Source: Aquisphaera insulae
Lineage (GTDB): Bacteria > Planctomycetota > Planctomycetia > Isosphaerales > Isosphaeraceae
NCBI RefSeq assembly: GCF_011064615.1
Contig: NZ_JAALJH010000002.1
Coordinates: forward strand, 237,607 to 301,606
Length of the DNA: 64,000 nt
Direction of reading: 5' to 3'
Every line of letters begins with the position of its first letter. The first letter of the stretch is position 1. Below, piece by piece: positions 37,608 through 46,658 of this stretch. The notes under the pieces were generated by a model. That model made no database searches, was not told the DNA's origin, and worked only from the letters and a program-made list of their open reading frames with translations. The position numbers and the translations under genes were made by a program.

Positions 37608-37759
37608 CTGAGGGGTCGTCACGGAGCGACCTGCGATGGACCTTGCCCCGGTCGGCGGATCGGCTCGGCTCCGCCCGCCCGGTCTTCGGATCCCGCGGCT
37701 CGCTGAAGCCGCGCGGGTCGTCGCCGCGCGGGGGACTGCACCTCGAGGCGATCGCACGA

Positions 37760-39967
37760 TCAGGGGGTGACGACCCTGGAAGGGGGTTCGGCGTCGATGA
37801 TCTCGAGCTCCGGCAGGGCCACCATCACGTTTTCTTGTTCGAAGACGACCGGGATGACTTCCTTGGAGACTCCCGCGTCGTAGTCGAGTCCCAGGAACTT
37901 GTGGGCCGGAGTGGAGAGCCTGAGGATGAGTCGGAAGTAATGGACGCGGAGGCGATCGAGGAACCCGAGGTCGTCGCCGATGATGATCTCCTCCTCGCCG
38001 ACCTCGATGATCCAGCGGTCCGAGGGGATGTCGATTCGCCCCCTGAGCTGCAGCTCGCGGAGCGCCCCGCGGATGTCGGGCTGCTCGAGGTAGCCGTAGG
38101 TCGCGGAGACCGAGACGATGTTCCGGCCGAGCTCCACCACTTCGAACCGGGGCTGATGCTTCTCCATCTCGGCCACCGTCAACTGCCGGACGTGGAAGAG
38201 CGTGATGTGCGCCGGCAGGACGCCGAACTTCTTGAGGAAGATCCGCATGGAGACCGGGAGGTACTCGTCGACGTCCGGCACCGGTCGGGAGCAGAGGAAC
38301 ACGAACGCGCGATCGGTCTCCACGAGCCGTCGCCGGCCCTGGACCAGGAGCTTCGCCAGGGGGAGGTTCTCGTTGATGGCGAGCTGAATCTCGTCCACCT
38401 TCTCGCGGAGCGCCACCAGCCAGCTCACCTTCTTCCCCCCCTGGACGCCAAAGGCGTAGAAGGCCCGCGCGAGCTCTGCGCGGCCCCATTGCCAGGTGAG
38501 CATGACCGAGAGCAGGACCGTCGCGATGGCTACGGGGTAGTATCCGCCGTGGGTGAACTTCGAGAGATTGCTGGCGAACAGGAGCAGGTCCACCACCAGG
38601 ATCGGCGTGCAGACGGCCGCGACCTTGCCGAGGTTCCAGCCCCAGCGATAGTGCGCCACGTAGCCGAAGGCGAGGGTGGTGATGCCCATGGTCCCGGTCA
38701 CCGCGATCCCATATGCCGCGGCGAGGTTGCCGGCGGTCCGGAACGAGACGGTGATCGCCACGCAGCCGAGGAACATCGCCCAGTTCACGGCCGGGATGTA
38801 GACCTGCCCCTCCGCCTCGCGGCTCGTGAAGCGGACCGCGAACCGCGGGCAGAATCCCATCGCGATCGCTTGCTTGACGATCGAGAACATGCCCGTGATG
38901 AGCGCCTGGGAGGCGATGAAGGCGGCGATCGCGGAGATGACCATGTCCGCGGCCGTGATGACGCCGTCGATCGTGGCATCCCCGGTCGAGGGCGTGAGCG
39001 CATAGAAGGTGTTGGCCCGGGGCGGCACCCCCTTCTCCAGTACGTAACCGACCTGGCCGGCATAGTTGAGCACCAGGCAGGGGAGCACCAGGGCGAACCA
39101 CGAATACATCACCGGGATTCGTCCGGAATCCTTCGGATCCAGGCTCATCCCCTCGACGATCTGGCCCTCGCCGTGCCTGGCGAAGTGGCCGATGTCGGCG
39201 TACTTCGCCTCACCCCCGGTGATGGCGAGCACCACCACGCCGAAGATCACGAAGACCCCGGCCCCGGGTAGCTCCCGCAGCAGGGCGAGCGCGTAGCGCG
39301 GGTCGAGCGCCAGGAAGACGTCCGGATGTCGGAGCACCCAGGGCACGCCCTTGGCGGCGATCCAGGGGAACCAGACAACCATCATGAACCAGCCGAAGAG
39401 GCCCCCGACCTTGCTGGTCCCTCGCCACTGGGGCTTGAAGAGGATGAAGAGGCTGACGATCGTCGCGGCCACGGCCAGCGGCTCGCCGAGCGGCTCATAG
39501 GCGCCCAGCATGCTGATCGGCGGCGTGATCACGCCGTCGGCCGCCAGCAGGCCCGCCGCGGCGACCACCAGGTAGCCGATCAGGGTGATGCCGAAGACCT
39601 TGACGGTGGAGCCCTTGAGCAACCCCCAGAGGGCGAACGTCCCTCCCTCGCCGTGGTTATCGGCGCGCATGACGATCAGGTCGTACTTGATCGTCAGGAA
39701 GATGAGCGCCCAGAAGACCAGGCTGAGGCCGCCGAGGGCCTCGGTCCTGGTCACGAGCACACCTCCGTTCTCGAGCAGCGCCGCGAGCTCCTCGCCGTGT
39801 GCGTGGTGCTTGAGCGAGACCGTCTCGCGGATGATCTCCATGAAGGTGTACAGGACGGATGTGCCGATGTCGCCGTACACCGTCCCGGTCGCCTCGCGCA
39901 TCCGGGTGAAGAGGCCCGCCCCGGGTTCGTCGTGGCCGTGGCGGCCGGCGCCCCTAGCAGATACCAC
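37760..39967 (-). CDS. kup: KUP/HAK/KT-family potassium transporter
   Basis: A 735-residue K+ uptake protein, probably a K+/H+ symporter of the inner membrane. About twelve helices (residues about 25-480) carry the family signatures: GTVYGDIGTSVLYTF (usual GDIGTSPLYT), DLIVMRADNHGEGGTFAL, AADGVITPPISMLGA, 'VPVNWAMFLG'-like IPAVNWAMFLGCVAI, and AYGIAVTGTMGITT. A cytoplasmic C-terminal domain follows (about 490-735: PVSMRIFLKKFGVLPAHITL, VVELGRNIVSVSATYGYLEQPDI). The family is usually 620-750 residues. GGAG eight bases upstream supports the GTG start. Confidence 0.94.
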   Translation of the reverse strand: MVSARGAGRHGHDEPGAGLFTRMREATGTVYGDIGTSVLYTFMEIIRETVSLKHHAHGEELAALLENGGVLVTRTEALGGLSLVFWALIFLTIKYDLIVMRADNHGEGGTFALWGLLKGSTVKVFGITLIGYLVVAAAGLLAADGVITPPISMLGAYEPLGEPLAVAATIVSLFILFKPQWRGTSKVGGLFGWFMMVVWFPWIAAKGVPWVLRHPDVFLALDPRYALALLRELPGAGVFVIFGVVVLAITGGEAKYADIGHFARHGEGQIVEGMSLDPKDSGRIPVMYSWFALVLPCLVLNYAGQVGYVLEKGVPPRANTFYALTPSTGDATIDGVITAADMVISAIAAFIASQALITGMFSIVKQAIAMGFCPRFAVRFTSREAEGQVYIPAVNWAMFLGCVAITVSFRTAGNLAAAYGIAVTGTMGITTLAFGYVAHYRWGWNLGKVAAVCTPILVVDLLLFASNLSKFTHGGYYPVAIATVLLSVMLTWQWGRAELARAFYAFGVQGGKKVSWLVALREKVDEIQLAINENLPLAKLLVQGRRRLVETDRAFVFLCSRPVPDVDEYLPVSMRIFLKKFGVLPAHITLFHVRQLTVAEMEKHQPRFEVVELGRNIVSVSATYGYLEQPDIRGALRELQLRGRIDIPSDRWIIEVGEEEIIIGDDLGFLDRLRVHYFRLILRLSTPAHKFLGLDYDAGVSKEVIPVVFEQENVMVALPELEIIDAEPPSRVVTP

Positions 39968-40243
39968 GGACCGAGCTCCGAATGGTCGACTTCATGGGAT
40001 TCCCGCGTCGAGGCAAGGGCGTGGCGAGATAAGGGGGGCCGAACGAGTGCGACGTCCTGGGTCATCCGCTCCCAAGAGTCTCCATTCCTGGGGTCAAGGG
40101 ACATGATGTCAGTTTGCTGCGGGCCGGGCAAGGGGCCAAGCGACGAGGAGCTTGAGCAACCGTCCTCCGGCGGGCACCATGGTCCGAGTATCCAGACCGG
40201 GAACGCGGCAAATGAGGTCGATACGAAAGGGGAGGGAGGGAAT

Positions 40244-41437
40244 ATGATCCGACGACGGGCCTGGGTCTTGCTTCCGGCGCTGGCGATACTCACGACGCAC
40301 GGGATGGGAGCCCCCCCGGACCGGAGGAGGGCACGCGACGTCGGCGTCGCTCCCGGCGTCTTCGCGCCGGGAGCCCGGAACTCGATCACCGACGTCGCCG
40401 GAGTAAAAGTCGGCCACGTGACCAGGTCCGAAGGGGACCGCGTGCGGACGGGGGTCACGGCGATCGTGCCGCACGGTGGGAACGTCTTCCAGCAGAAGGT
40501 GCCCGGGGCCGTCTTCGTCGGCAACGCCTTCGGCAAGCTTGCGGGATCGACGCAGGTGGAGGAGCTCGGGACCATCGAGACGCCCGTGGTGCTCACGAAC
40601 ACGCTCGCCGTCGGCACCGCGGTCGAGGCCGTCGTGGAGCATGTGCTCTCGCTCCCGGGGAACGAATCGGCGCGGTCCGTCAACGCGGTCGTGGGCGAGA
40701 CGAATGATGGTGGGCTCAATGACATCCGCGGCAGGCACGTGACGCGTCACGACGTGATCCGGGCGATCACCGCGGCGGCCGAGGGCCCGGTCGCCGAGGG
40801 CTGCGTGGGGGCCGGCACGGGCTGCGAGGCATTCGGGTGGAAAGGGGGGATCGGCACGTCCTCGCGGGTTGTGCCCTCCGGCGAACGGCGGTATACGGTG
40901 GGCGTGCTCGTGCAGGCGAACTACGGCGGCGTGCTCACGATCGCCGGGGCTCCGGTGGGGATCGAGCTCGGGAAACATGCGTTCCGCGAGGCCCGGGCCG
41001 ATCGCCGCCGCGAGAGGGAACCGCGCGAGGCGGGACCGGCGGACGGCTCTTGCATGATCGTCGTGGCCACGGATGCCCCGCTTGCTTCGAGGGACCTGAA
41101 ACGGCTGGCGGCACGGGGCGTCTTCGCCCTGGCGCGGACGGGCTCGTCGTTCTCGAACGGCAGCGGGGATTTCGCCATCGCCTTCTCCACCGATCCGTCC
41201 GCTCGCGTTAGCCACGGCGAACGGGCCGTTCGAGAGCGAGCTGTCCTGACAACGGACGCCCTCGATGGCCTCTTTCAGGGGGTCCTGGAGGCGACCGAAG
41301 AGGCCGTGGACAATGCCCTCTTCATGGCCCAGACAACCACCGGCAGGGACGGCCGGCGCGTCGATGCCTTGCCAATCGAGGAGGTGGTGAGGATCCTCGA
41401 GAAACACGGCCTGATCCTCCGGGATGCGAGGCCATGA
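40244..41437 (+). CDS. P1-family peptidase (DmpA/BapA-type aminopeptidase), exported
   Basis: A 397-residue self-processing Ntn-like hydrolase. After a signal peptide (RAWVLLPALAILTTHGMG) come the family motifs ARNSITDVAGVKVGHVT, GVTAIVPHGGN, VVGETNDGGLNDIRGRHVT and 'VGAGTGCEAFGWKGGIGTSS'. The autocleavage site is FSNGSGDFAIAFST, where Ser307 is the expected nucleophile after cleavage at Gly-Ser, as in DmpA. Family members release N-terminal D-amino acids, beta-amino acids or ordinary residues from peptides; specificity cannot be read from sequence. GGGGAGGGAGGG just before the ATG fixes the start. Confidence 0.92.
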   Translation: MIRRRAWVLLPALAILTTHGMGAPPDRRRARDVGVAPGVFAPGARNSITDVAGVKVGHVTRSEGDRVRTGVTAIVPHGGNVFQQKVPGAVFVGNAFGKLAGSTQVEELGTIETPVVLTNTLAVGTAVEAVVEHVLSLPGNESARSVNAVVGETNDGGLNDIRGRHVTRHDVIRAITAAAEGPVAEGCVGAGTGCEAFGWKGGIGTSSRVVPSGERRYTVGVLVQANYGGVLTIAGAPVGIELGKHAFREARADRRREREPREAGPADGSCMIVVATDAPLASRDLKRLAARGVFALARTGSSFSNGSGDFAIAFSTDPSARVSHGERAVRERAVLTTDALDGLFQGVLEATEEAVDNALFMAQTTTGRDGRRVDALPIEEVVRILEKHGLILRDARP

Positions 41438-41874
41438 ACCTCGGGAATCGTCGATGTGATCTCCGCGCTCGCGGATCGAGACGCCCATTGAAGACCGTAA
41501 CAATTCGTTTGAGAGGATGTTGATTCTAGACTCTCTACTTGAATCACGAGGGATATGGGTTATGATCAGCGGATTGGAATCGGGAGCGTCCACCACCTCT
41601 CCCTCGTGGACGCCTTGATCGCACCCGATATCCACCCTCTCAGCGACTCGACCCGCACCCTCTCGAAGCAAACACAACTAACTCTATGCATGCTGAATGA
41701 CAGCCGATCAACCGGCTCGTCATGTCGGTCTCTCCCGCTTTCGTCGTTCCTTCTACCAAACTCACTCGACAAGCCTGCCGCCGCAAAGACATCACACGGG
41801 ATGAACCGGGGTGTCGTGCGCCGATCGCGGTTGCGAGCCGGCGGGTGATCCATTGAGGGCAGGAGAAAATCTCC
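41438..41874. other. 437-base gene-free region upstream of the lipoprotein/DUF1559 pair
   Basis: Lower in GC than its surroundings and without a frame that looks coding. A weak promoter-like pair (TTGAAT near 41540 and TTATGA near 41557) would leave a leader of about 300 bases. I see no stable long hairpin or known riboswitch. Confidence 0.4.
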
Positions 41875-42129
41875 ATGATCCGTGCGGAATTGAAGCGTGT
41901 CCGGCGATGGCAGCCGGGCGTTCTGGTCGTCGTCGTCTTCCTCGGGGTGGCGGGGTGTGAATCGAGCGACGTCGGGACGATCTCGGTCGCCAAGTCATCC
42001 GCGAAGAAGGGCGGAGGCGAGCCGGAAGGGGGCACGCCTGTCCCTGCGAAGGGGGCGAAGAAGGATGTCGACGAGGCGGCCACACCGACGCGAGCCGCCC
42101 TGCCCAAGGCGGCCCAACGAAAAGGTTGA
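41875..42129 (+). CDS. Small lipoprotein upstream of DUF1559 protein
   Basis: 84 residues: basic N-terminus, hydrophobic stretch VLVVVVFLGVAGC with a lipobox (VAG-C at about residue 28), then a Lys/Gly/Pro-rich disordered tail ending in PKAAQRKG. It is therefore a lipid-anchored small protein. GGAG lies before the ATG. Such small lipoproteins often sit next to DUF1559 genes in planctomycetes, as here (about 120 bases upstream of one). Function unknown. Confidence 0.75.
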   Translation: MIRAELKRVRRWQPGVLVVVVFLGVAGCESSDVGTISVAKSSAKKGGGEPEGGTPVPAKGAKKDVDEAATPTRAALPKAAQRKG

Positions 42130-42249
42130 TCCGGCCGAGCCGGTCCGCCCTGGTCATCTGGGCGGAAGATTCGCCACGATTCAATTTGGATTGATTGCGT
42201 GAGTGCGCTTCTTCGTTTTCACATCATCCATCGGAGGACATCCCGAACC

Positions 42250-43344
42250 ATGAGTCTCGCCATGCGTCCGTTCCGATCCCGGGGTTTCACCTTGATCGAG
42301 CTGCTGGTGGTGATCGCCATCATCGCCGTGCTCATCGCGCTCTTGCTCCCGGCGGTCCAGTCCGCCCGAGAGGCCGCTCGCCGCGCCCAATGCACCAATA
42401 ACCTGAAGCAGATCGGACTGGCGCTGGCGAATTACGAGGCGTCCATCGGCTCGCTCCCCATGGGTGACTCGAACGACTGGTACGGCGAGTGGGGCCAGCA
42501 CTGGGTGGGCCACGGTGTCTTCCTGTCGATCTCGCAGGCCTTCGAGCAGGGTTCCATCTTCAATTCGGTGAACTTCTCCACCCCGTTCTTCCGCGACGAG
42601 CAGATGACGGCCTTCGCACACGGCGTCAGTTCGCTCTGGTGCCCGAGCGACGGGACCATCACCGACAAGTTCGACATCCCGGACGGCAACTACGTCTCGG
42701 GCGCCCATCCCTACTGGGTGGCATATTCCAGCTATACCTCGAACAGCGGGACGTGGTTCCACGGCTCCCGGAACTATCCCGACTACAGCTATGCGTCCGG
42801 CCCGAACCCGACGCGGATGGGCCAGATGAACGGACTCTTCTGGAATTGCAGCAAGGTCAAGCTCGCGAGCGTCACCGATGGCACCAGCAATACCATCGCC
42901 TTCGGAGAGCACGCGCACGGGCTCCTCAAGGACGAGTACAACGACAACTATGACCTGAGTTACGAGCGACGCTACTGGCACTGGTGGTGCGACGGTGGCT
43001 TCGGCGACACGATGTTCACGACGATGTTCCCCATGAACCCGCAGAAGAAGCTTCAGGACGGCACCTGGGCAGACGCCGCCAACGGCGGCGTGTCGGCGTA
43101 CATCAGCTCCGCATCGAGCTTCCACCCGGGCGGCTGCAATTTCGCATTCCTCGATGGATCGGTCCGCTTCCTCAAGGACTCGATCGACTCGTGGCCGTTG
43201 AATCCCTCCACGGGGCAGCCCAACGGCGTCAGCCTGGATACCAGCACCTATCTCTACTCGGTGGTGCCGGGCACAAGGCTTGGTGTGTACCAGGCGCTCT
43301 CCACGCGGTCCGGTGGAGAGGTCATCAGCTCTGACTCGTTCTGA
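42250..43344 (+). CDS. DUF1559 pilin-like (type II/IV pseudopilin) protein
   Basis: A 364-residue protein with a textbook prepilin N-terminus, [21 protein letters not shown] leader peptidase is expected to cleave after Gly and methylate Phe. The planctomycete continuation [21 protein letters not shown] and [11 protein letters not shown] follows. The body is the DUF1559 domain, ending with the family signature [23 protein letters not shown]1559 proteins are greatly expanded in planctomycetes and are thought to form surface fibres or crateriform structures, but roles are mostly unproven. ATGs at 42250 and 42262 both fit. Confidence 0.93.
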   Translation: MSLAMRPFRSRGFTLIELLVVIAIIAVLIALLLPAVQSAREAARRAQCTNNLKQIGLALANYEASIGSLPMGDSNDWYGEWGQHWVGHGVFLSISQAFEQGSIFNSVNFSTPFFRDEQMTAFAHGVSSLWCPSDGTITDKFDIPDGNYVSGAHPYWVAYSSYTSNSGTWFHGSRNYPDYSYASGPNPTRMGQMNGLFWNCSKVKLASVTDGTSNTIAFGEHAHGLLKDEYNDNYDLSYERRYWHWWCDGGFGDTMFTTMFPMNPQKKLQDGTWADAANGGVSAYISSASSFHPGGCNFAFLDGSVRFLKDSIDSWPLNPSTGQPNGVSLDTSTYLYSVVPGTRLGVYQALSTRSGGEVISSDSF

Positions 43345-43522
43345 GCGGAGGTCTGCGGTGAGGGCGACGTGTACGGGGCCGCGATCGAGGCGGCCCCGGC
43401 CGTCACCATGCCTCGCGTCCGGACCGTGATCGTGACGAGGGTTGACGCGGTCGGCGGAAACGGCGAAGTTTGGCGGTGGTCGGGCCGCGGTTGCGGCCTG
43501 CGCGGGGAACCGTCAAGCGGGG

Positions 43523-44260
43523 ATGCGCATGTCCGCCGATTCGATCGAGCCCTCGATGGGAGGAGAATCGCCGGTTCCCGAGCCGGCGGATCGTCGCGAT
43601 CCGATCCCGGCTCGCGGCGATCTCGATGTGGTGGGCCTGCTCATGGCGGTGGCGACCGTGGCGTTGGTCGTCGCCGCCGCTTGGATGCGTTTCGGCCCCA
43701 CGCCCGCGGACCGGATCGAGGTCGGCGCCCCGCTGCCCCCCCTGCGTTTGCTGGACCTGCAGACGGAGGAGTCGAAGCTCCTGCTCGGCCAGAGGGATCG
43801 GGTCCTCTGGGTCGTCTTCTGGTCCGCCGGGTCGGCCTCCGGGCCGAAGCTCCTGGGCGAGCTTGAACGCGCCTGGCGGAGGCTCCGGGCACATCGGGGA
43901 TTCACGCTCGCGGCGGCGGCCGTGGAGGCGGATCGGCCCGACCTGGTGCGCCAGGTCGCGGCCGCGTCGCGGGCGAGCCTGCCGATCTACCTCGCGGGCC
44001 CGGAGACCCGACGGAGGTTCTCGGCCGGCGGGGCCGACCCGCCGATCCACATGCTCGTCGATTCGGACGGGCGGATCGCCATGCTTTCGAAAGGATCGGA
44101 CAGGGATACCATCGAGCACATGGCCGCGATGGTCGAAGGATGGCTGCGGGGGCTCGACCCCCTGGGGAACACGCGCTTCGCGGATTCCTCTCGCGGAGCG
44201 AGCCGGGGCGCGAGCTCGACGGGATGCGGCGGTCCCGGGCGCGAGATCAGGCCCTTGTGA
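43523..44260 (+). CDS. Membrane-anchored thioredoxin-fold protein lacking the CxxC pair
   Basis: A 245-residue protein: polar N-terminus, one transmembrane helix (VVGLLMAVATVALVVAAAWM) and a TlpA/AhpC-like domain (GAPLPPLRLLDLQTEESKLL; RVLWVVFWSAGSASGPKLLG; 'PPIHMLVDSDGRIAMLSKG'). Where TlpA-type proteins have WCxxC, this one has WSAGSASG, so thiol-disulfide exchange is not expected. The domain may be structural or bind a partner. The final 45 residues are low complexity. The frame is open upstream to 43442; ATG at 43523 is preferred for its AGCGGGG ribosome site. Confidence 0.65.
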   Translation: MRMSADSIEPSMGGESPVPEPADRRDPIPARGDLDVVGLLMAVATVALVVAAAWMRFGPTPADRIEVGAPLPPLRLLDLQTEESKLLLGQRDRVLWVVFWSAGSASGPKLLGELERAWRRLRAHRGFTLAAAAVEADRPDLVRQVAAASRASLPIYLAGPETRRRFSAGGADPPIHMLVDSDGRIAMLSKGSDRDTIEHMAAMVEGWLRGLDPLGNTRFADSSRGASRGASSTGCGGPGREIRPL

Positions 44261-44475
44261 CGTCCGGGGCGTCCGGGTAGGTTGGAAAGGGGAGACGACG
44301 CTGGTTCCGAAAGGCTCGGAGAGGACACGGCCGGGCCGACCCGCGGCAAGATCCGCGCCTGCCATCATCTCAGATTCCCAGGCCTCGCGGGCCCCGGATC
44401 GCGACGCGGAATGTCGCGTCCCCTTCCTGGATTCGACCTGTTGATGCCGTGCCACTTGTAGGGAGTTCTTGCTAA

Positions 44476-45798
44476 ATGTCCGCCTCAGCCTCGACCGCCC
44501 CGGCCACCTCGCCCGCCACGGCACGGCCCATTCGCCGCGTCGCGATCCTCTTCGCGGGCGGCCCCGCCCCGGCCGCCAACGCGGTCATCTCGACGGCCGC
44601 CGCGGCCTTCCATCGCGACGGCATCGAAGTCCTCGGGATCATGAACGGCTATTCCCATCTCGTCGAATTCGGCCCGGACAATGCGATGCAGGAGGGCCGC
44701 GATTACGTGGTCCTCGACCAGGCACGGCTCCGCCGGACCCGCAACACCCGCGGGATCATGATCGGTACGGCGCGGACCAATCCCGGAAAGGACGTGGCGC
44801 ACCCCAGCCACCTCGGCGATGCCAAGCGCACCGCGCCGATGAAGACGGTCTACGAGGCGCTCCGGTCGCTGGGGGTGGACGCCCTGGTCTCGATCGGCGG
44901 CGACGACACGCTCAAGACCGCGAACAAGTTCAAGATGTTCCAGGACTTCCTCCCCGAGGGGTCGAAGCGGATCGCGGTGGTCCACGTCCCCAAGACGATC
45001 GACAACGACTATCGAGGCATCGACTTCACCTTCGGTTACTTCACGGCCGTGGAGACCCTGGCCGGAGAGATCCGCAACCTGCTGGCCGACGCCGAGGCCA
45101 CCCGCGGCTACTTCATCGCCGAATGCATGGGCCGATCCGCGGGCTGGCTGGCCTACGGGGCCGCCATCGCCGGCGAGGCGTCCCTGGTCCTCAGCGTCGA
45201 GGACGTGGAAGAGAAGCTGAGCGCCGAGGAGACGGTCACCGATCCCAAGACCGGCGTGACCAGCACGCGCAAGATCATGGATATCGCCAAGGTCGTCGAT
45301 ATCATCACGAAGTTGATGCTCGCCCGCGAGGCGGCCGGCAAGCAGTTCGGTGTCGTCGTGCTGGCCGAGGGCCTGGCCCAGTATCTGCCCGCGAGCTACC
45401 TGGAAGGGGCCAAGTTCGACGAGCACGGCCACCTCTCGCTCGCCTCCACCAACCTGGCGAAGACCATGGTGAAGGCCATCGAGGCCGAGTACAAGAAGCG
45501 GACCGGCAAGAGCAAGCGGATCACCGGCTTGCAGCTCGGCTATGAGGCCCGCTGCGCCCAGCCGCACGCCTTCGACGTGATCCTCGGCAGCCAGCTCGGC
45601 GTCGGCGCTTATCGGGCCCTGGTGGAGAACGGCCTGGACGGCGTCATGGTCTCCTGCTCCGGCCAGCTCAATCTCTACTACGTCCCCTTCGAGACCCTCG
45701 TCGATCCCGAGACCCTGGTGACCGTCGTCCGATTCATCCAGGGGGGCTCCGACTTCCATCGCCTTGCCCGGTTCCTGGAGAATTATCCGCACGACTGA
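44476..45798 (+). CDS. pfp: 6-phosphofructokinase, pyrophosphate-dependent type
   Basis: Phosphorylates fructose 6-phosphate in glycolysis, and reversibly when pyrophosphate is the donor. The 440-residue protein has FAGGPAPAANAVIS, the donor motif SIGGDDTLKTA and VPKTIDNDYRGIDFTFGY with the catalytic Asp. Asp144 (GGDD, where ATP enzymes have GGDG) and Lys173 (PKTIDND, where ATP enzymes have Gly) are the recognised signs of PPi dependence. Other motifs are ECMGRSAGWLAYGAAIAGEA and LGYEARCAQPHAFDVILGS. GGGAG lies upstream of the ATG. No linked glycolytic genes are present. Confidence 0.93.
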   Translation: MSASASTAPATSPATARPIRRVAILFAGGPAPAANAVISTAAAAFHRDGIEVLGIMNGYSHLVEFGPDNAMQEGRDYVVLDQARLRRTRNTRGIMIGTARTNPGKDVAHPSHLGDAKRTAPMKTVYEALRSLGVDALVSIGGDDTLKTANKFKMFQDFLPEGSKRIAVVHVPKTIDNDYRGIDFTFGYFTAVETLAGEIRNLLADAEATRGYFIAECMGRSAGWLAYGAAIAGEASLVLSVEDVEEKLSAEETVTDPKTGVTSTRKIMDIAKVVDIITKLMLAREAAGKQFGVVVLAEGLAQYLPASYLEGAKFDEHGHLSLASTNLAKTMVKAIEAEYKKRTGKSKRITGLQLGYEARCAQPHAFDVILGSQLGVGAYRALVENGLDGVMVSCSGQLNLYYVPFETLVDPETLVTVVRFIQGGSDFHRLARFLENYPHD

Positions 45799-45884
45799 TC
45801 TCCGAGCCGTTCGGCGACCGGGCAGGCCATGCCACGTCCCGTCGCCGGGCGGAGCCGGCCCCTCCGGGTCGGCAGGGCCGTCGC

Positions 45885-46520
45885 ATGCTCGATTTCTACT
45901 GCGAACGCTGCGGTCCGGGCCTGTGGGCGGAGCCGCTGAACGCGACATCGAACGTCGCCTTCCTCGTCGCGGCACTGGCGGCGTGGCGGCTCGCCCGGCG
46001 GCTTCGCAGCATGACGCCCGGCGTCCTGGTGCTGATCGGGCTGGCGACTGCCGTCGGCATCGGCAGTGCCCTCTTTCACACCTTCGCGACACCCTGGGCC
46101 AACGTCGCGGACCTGGCGCCGATCCTGGCGTTTCAGCTCGCGTTCCTCTGGTTGTATCTTCGCCGAGGCGTCGGGCTCCACGCCGGGATGTCGGCGGCCC
46201 TCATCGCGGTCTACGCCGCGATCTGCGTCGGGATGCTGGCCGTGCCGCCGTATTTCAACGGCTCGATCCTGTACGCGCCAACGCTCCTCGCCCTGGCCGG
46301 ACTGGCGTGTTATCACTTGCGGACCGGACAGACCGGGAGATGGACGCTCGCCGCCGCGGTCGGTGTTTTCTGCGGATCGCTCACGTTCCGCTCGATCGAC
46401 AAGTGGATCTGCCCGAGCTTCCCCTACGGGACGCACTTCGTCTGGCACCTGCTCAACGGCGTCCTGTTGTACCTGGCGATGCGGACGATCATCCTGAAAG
46501 TCCATGCGGAGGCGTCGTGA
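45885..46520 (+). CDS. Ceramidase-family (CREST) integral membrane protein
   Basis: A 211-residue protein with about seven hydrophobic helices and the alkaline-ceramidase signature: YCERCGPGLWAEPLNATSNV, GIGSALFHTF (His65), VADLAPILAFQL (Asp76) and the C-terminal PYGTHFVWHLLNGVLLY (His184, His188). Ser22, Asp76 and the three His residues match the conserved zinc-site residues of the CREST superfamily (alkaline ceramidases, adiponectin receptors, Per1). A lipid-amide hydrolase of the inner membrane is likely, but bacterial members are not well characterised and the substrate may not be ceramide. A hairpin terminator follows. Confidence 0.8.
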   Translation: MLDFYCERCGPGLWAEPLNATSNVAFLVAALAAWRLARRLRSMTPGVLVLIGLATAVGIGSALFHTFATPWANVADLAPILAFQLAFLWLYLRRGVGLHAGMSAALIAVYAAICVGMLAVPPYFNGSILYAPTLLALAGLACYHLRTGQTGRWTLAAAVGVFCGSLTFRSIDKWICPSFPYGTHFVWHLLNGVLLYLAMRTIILKVHAEAS

Positions 46521-46533
46521 ATGAATGACCGAT

Positions 46534-46576
46534 GGATTTCAAACGGGCCCAGGAAGGGCCCGAGTGGGAGAAATCC
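46534..46576. terminator. Two-stem terminator between convergent genes
   Basis: GGATTTC (46534-46540) pairs with GAAATCC (46570-46576), and inside lies CGGGCCC-aggaa-GGGCCCG (46544-46562). The structure sits between the ceramidase-family gene (plus) and the ABC permease gene (minus), so it could end transcription from both. No strong T-run is present on either side. Confidence 0.5.
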
Positions 46577-46658
46577 CCGGTGATCGCGCCGAGGCCCCCG
46601 ATGCGGCGGAGGATAAGAGAATTCCACCAATTCGGGGATGGCCCTGCTCGATCCGTTC

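Noticed and set aside
41555..41848. Possible 97-codon gene in the gap before the lipoprotein.
   Set aside because: Codon usage lacks the strong third-position GC of real genes here and there is no ribosome site or recognisable motif.
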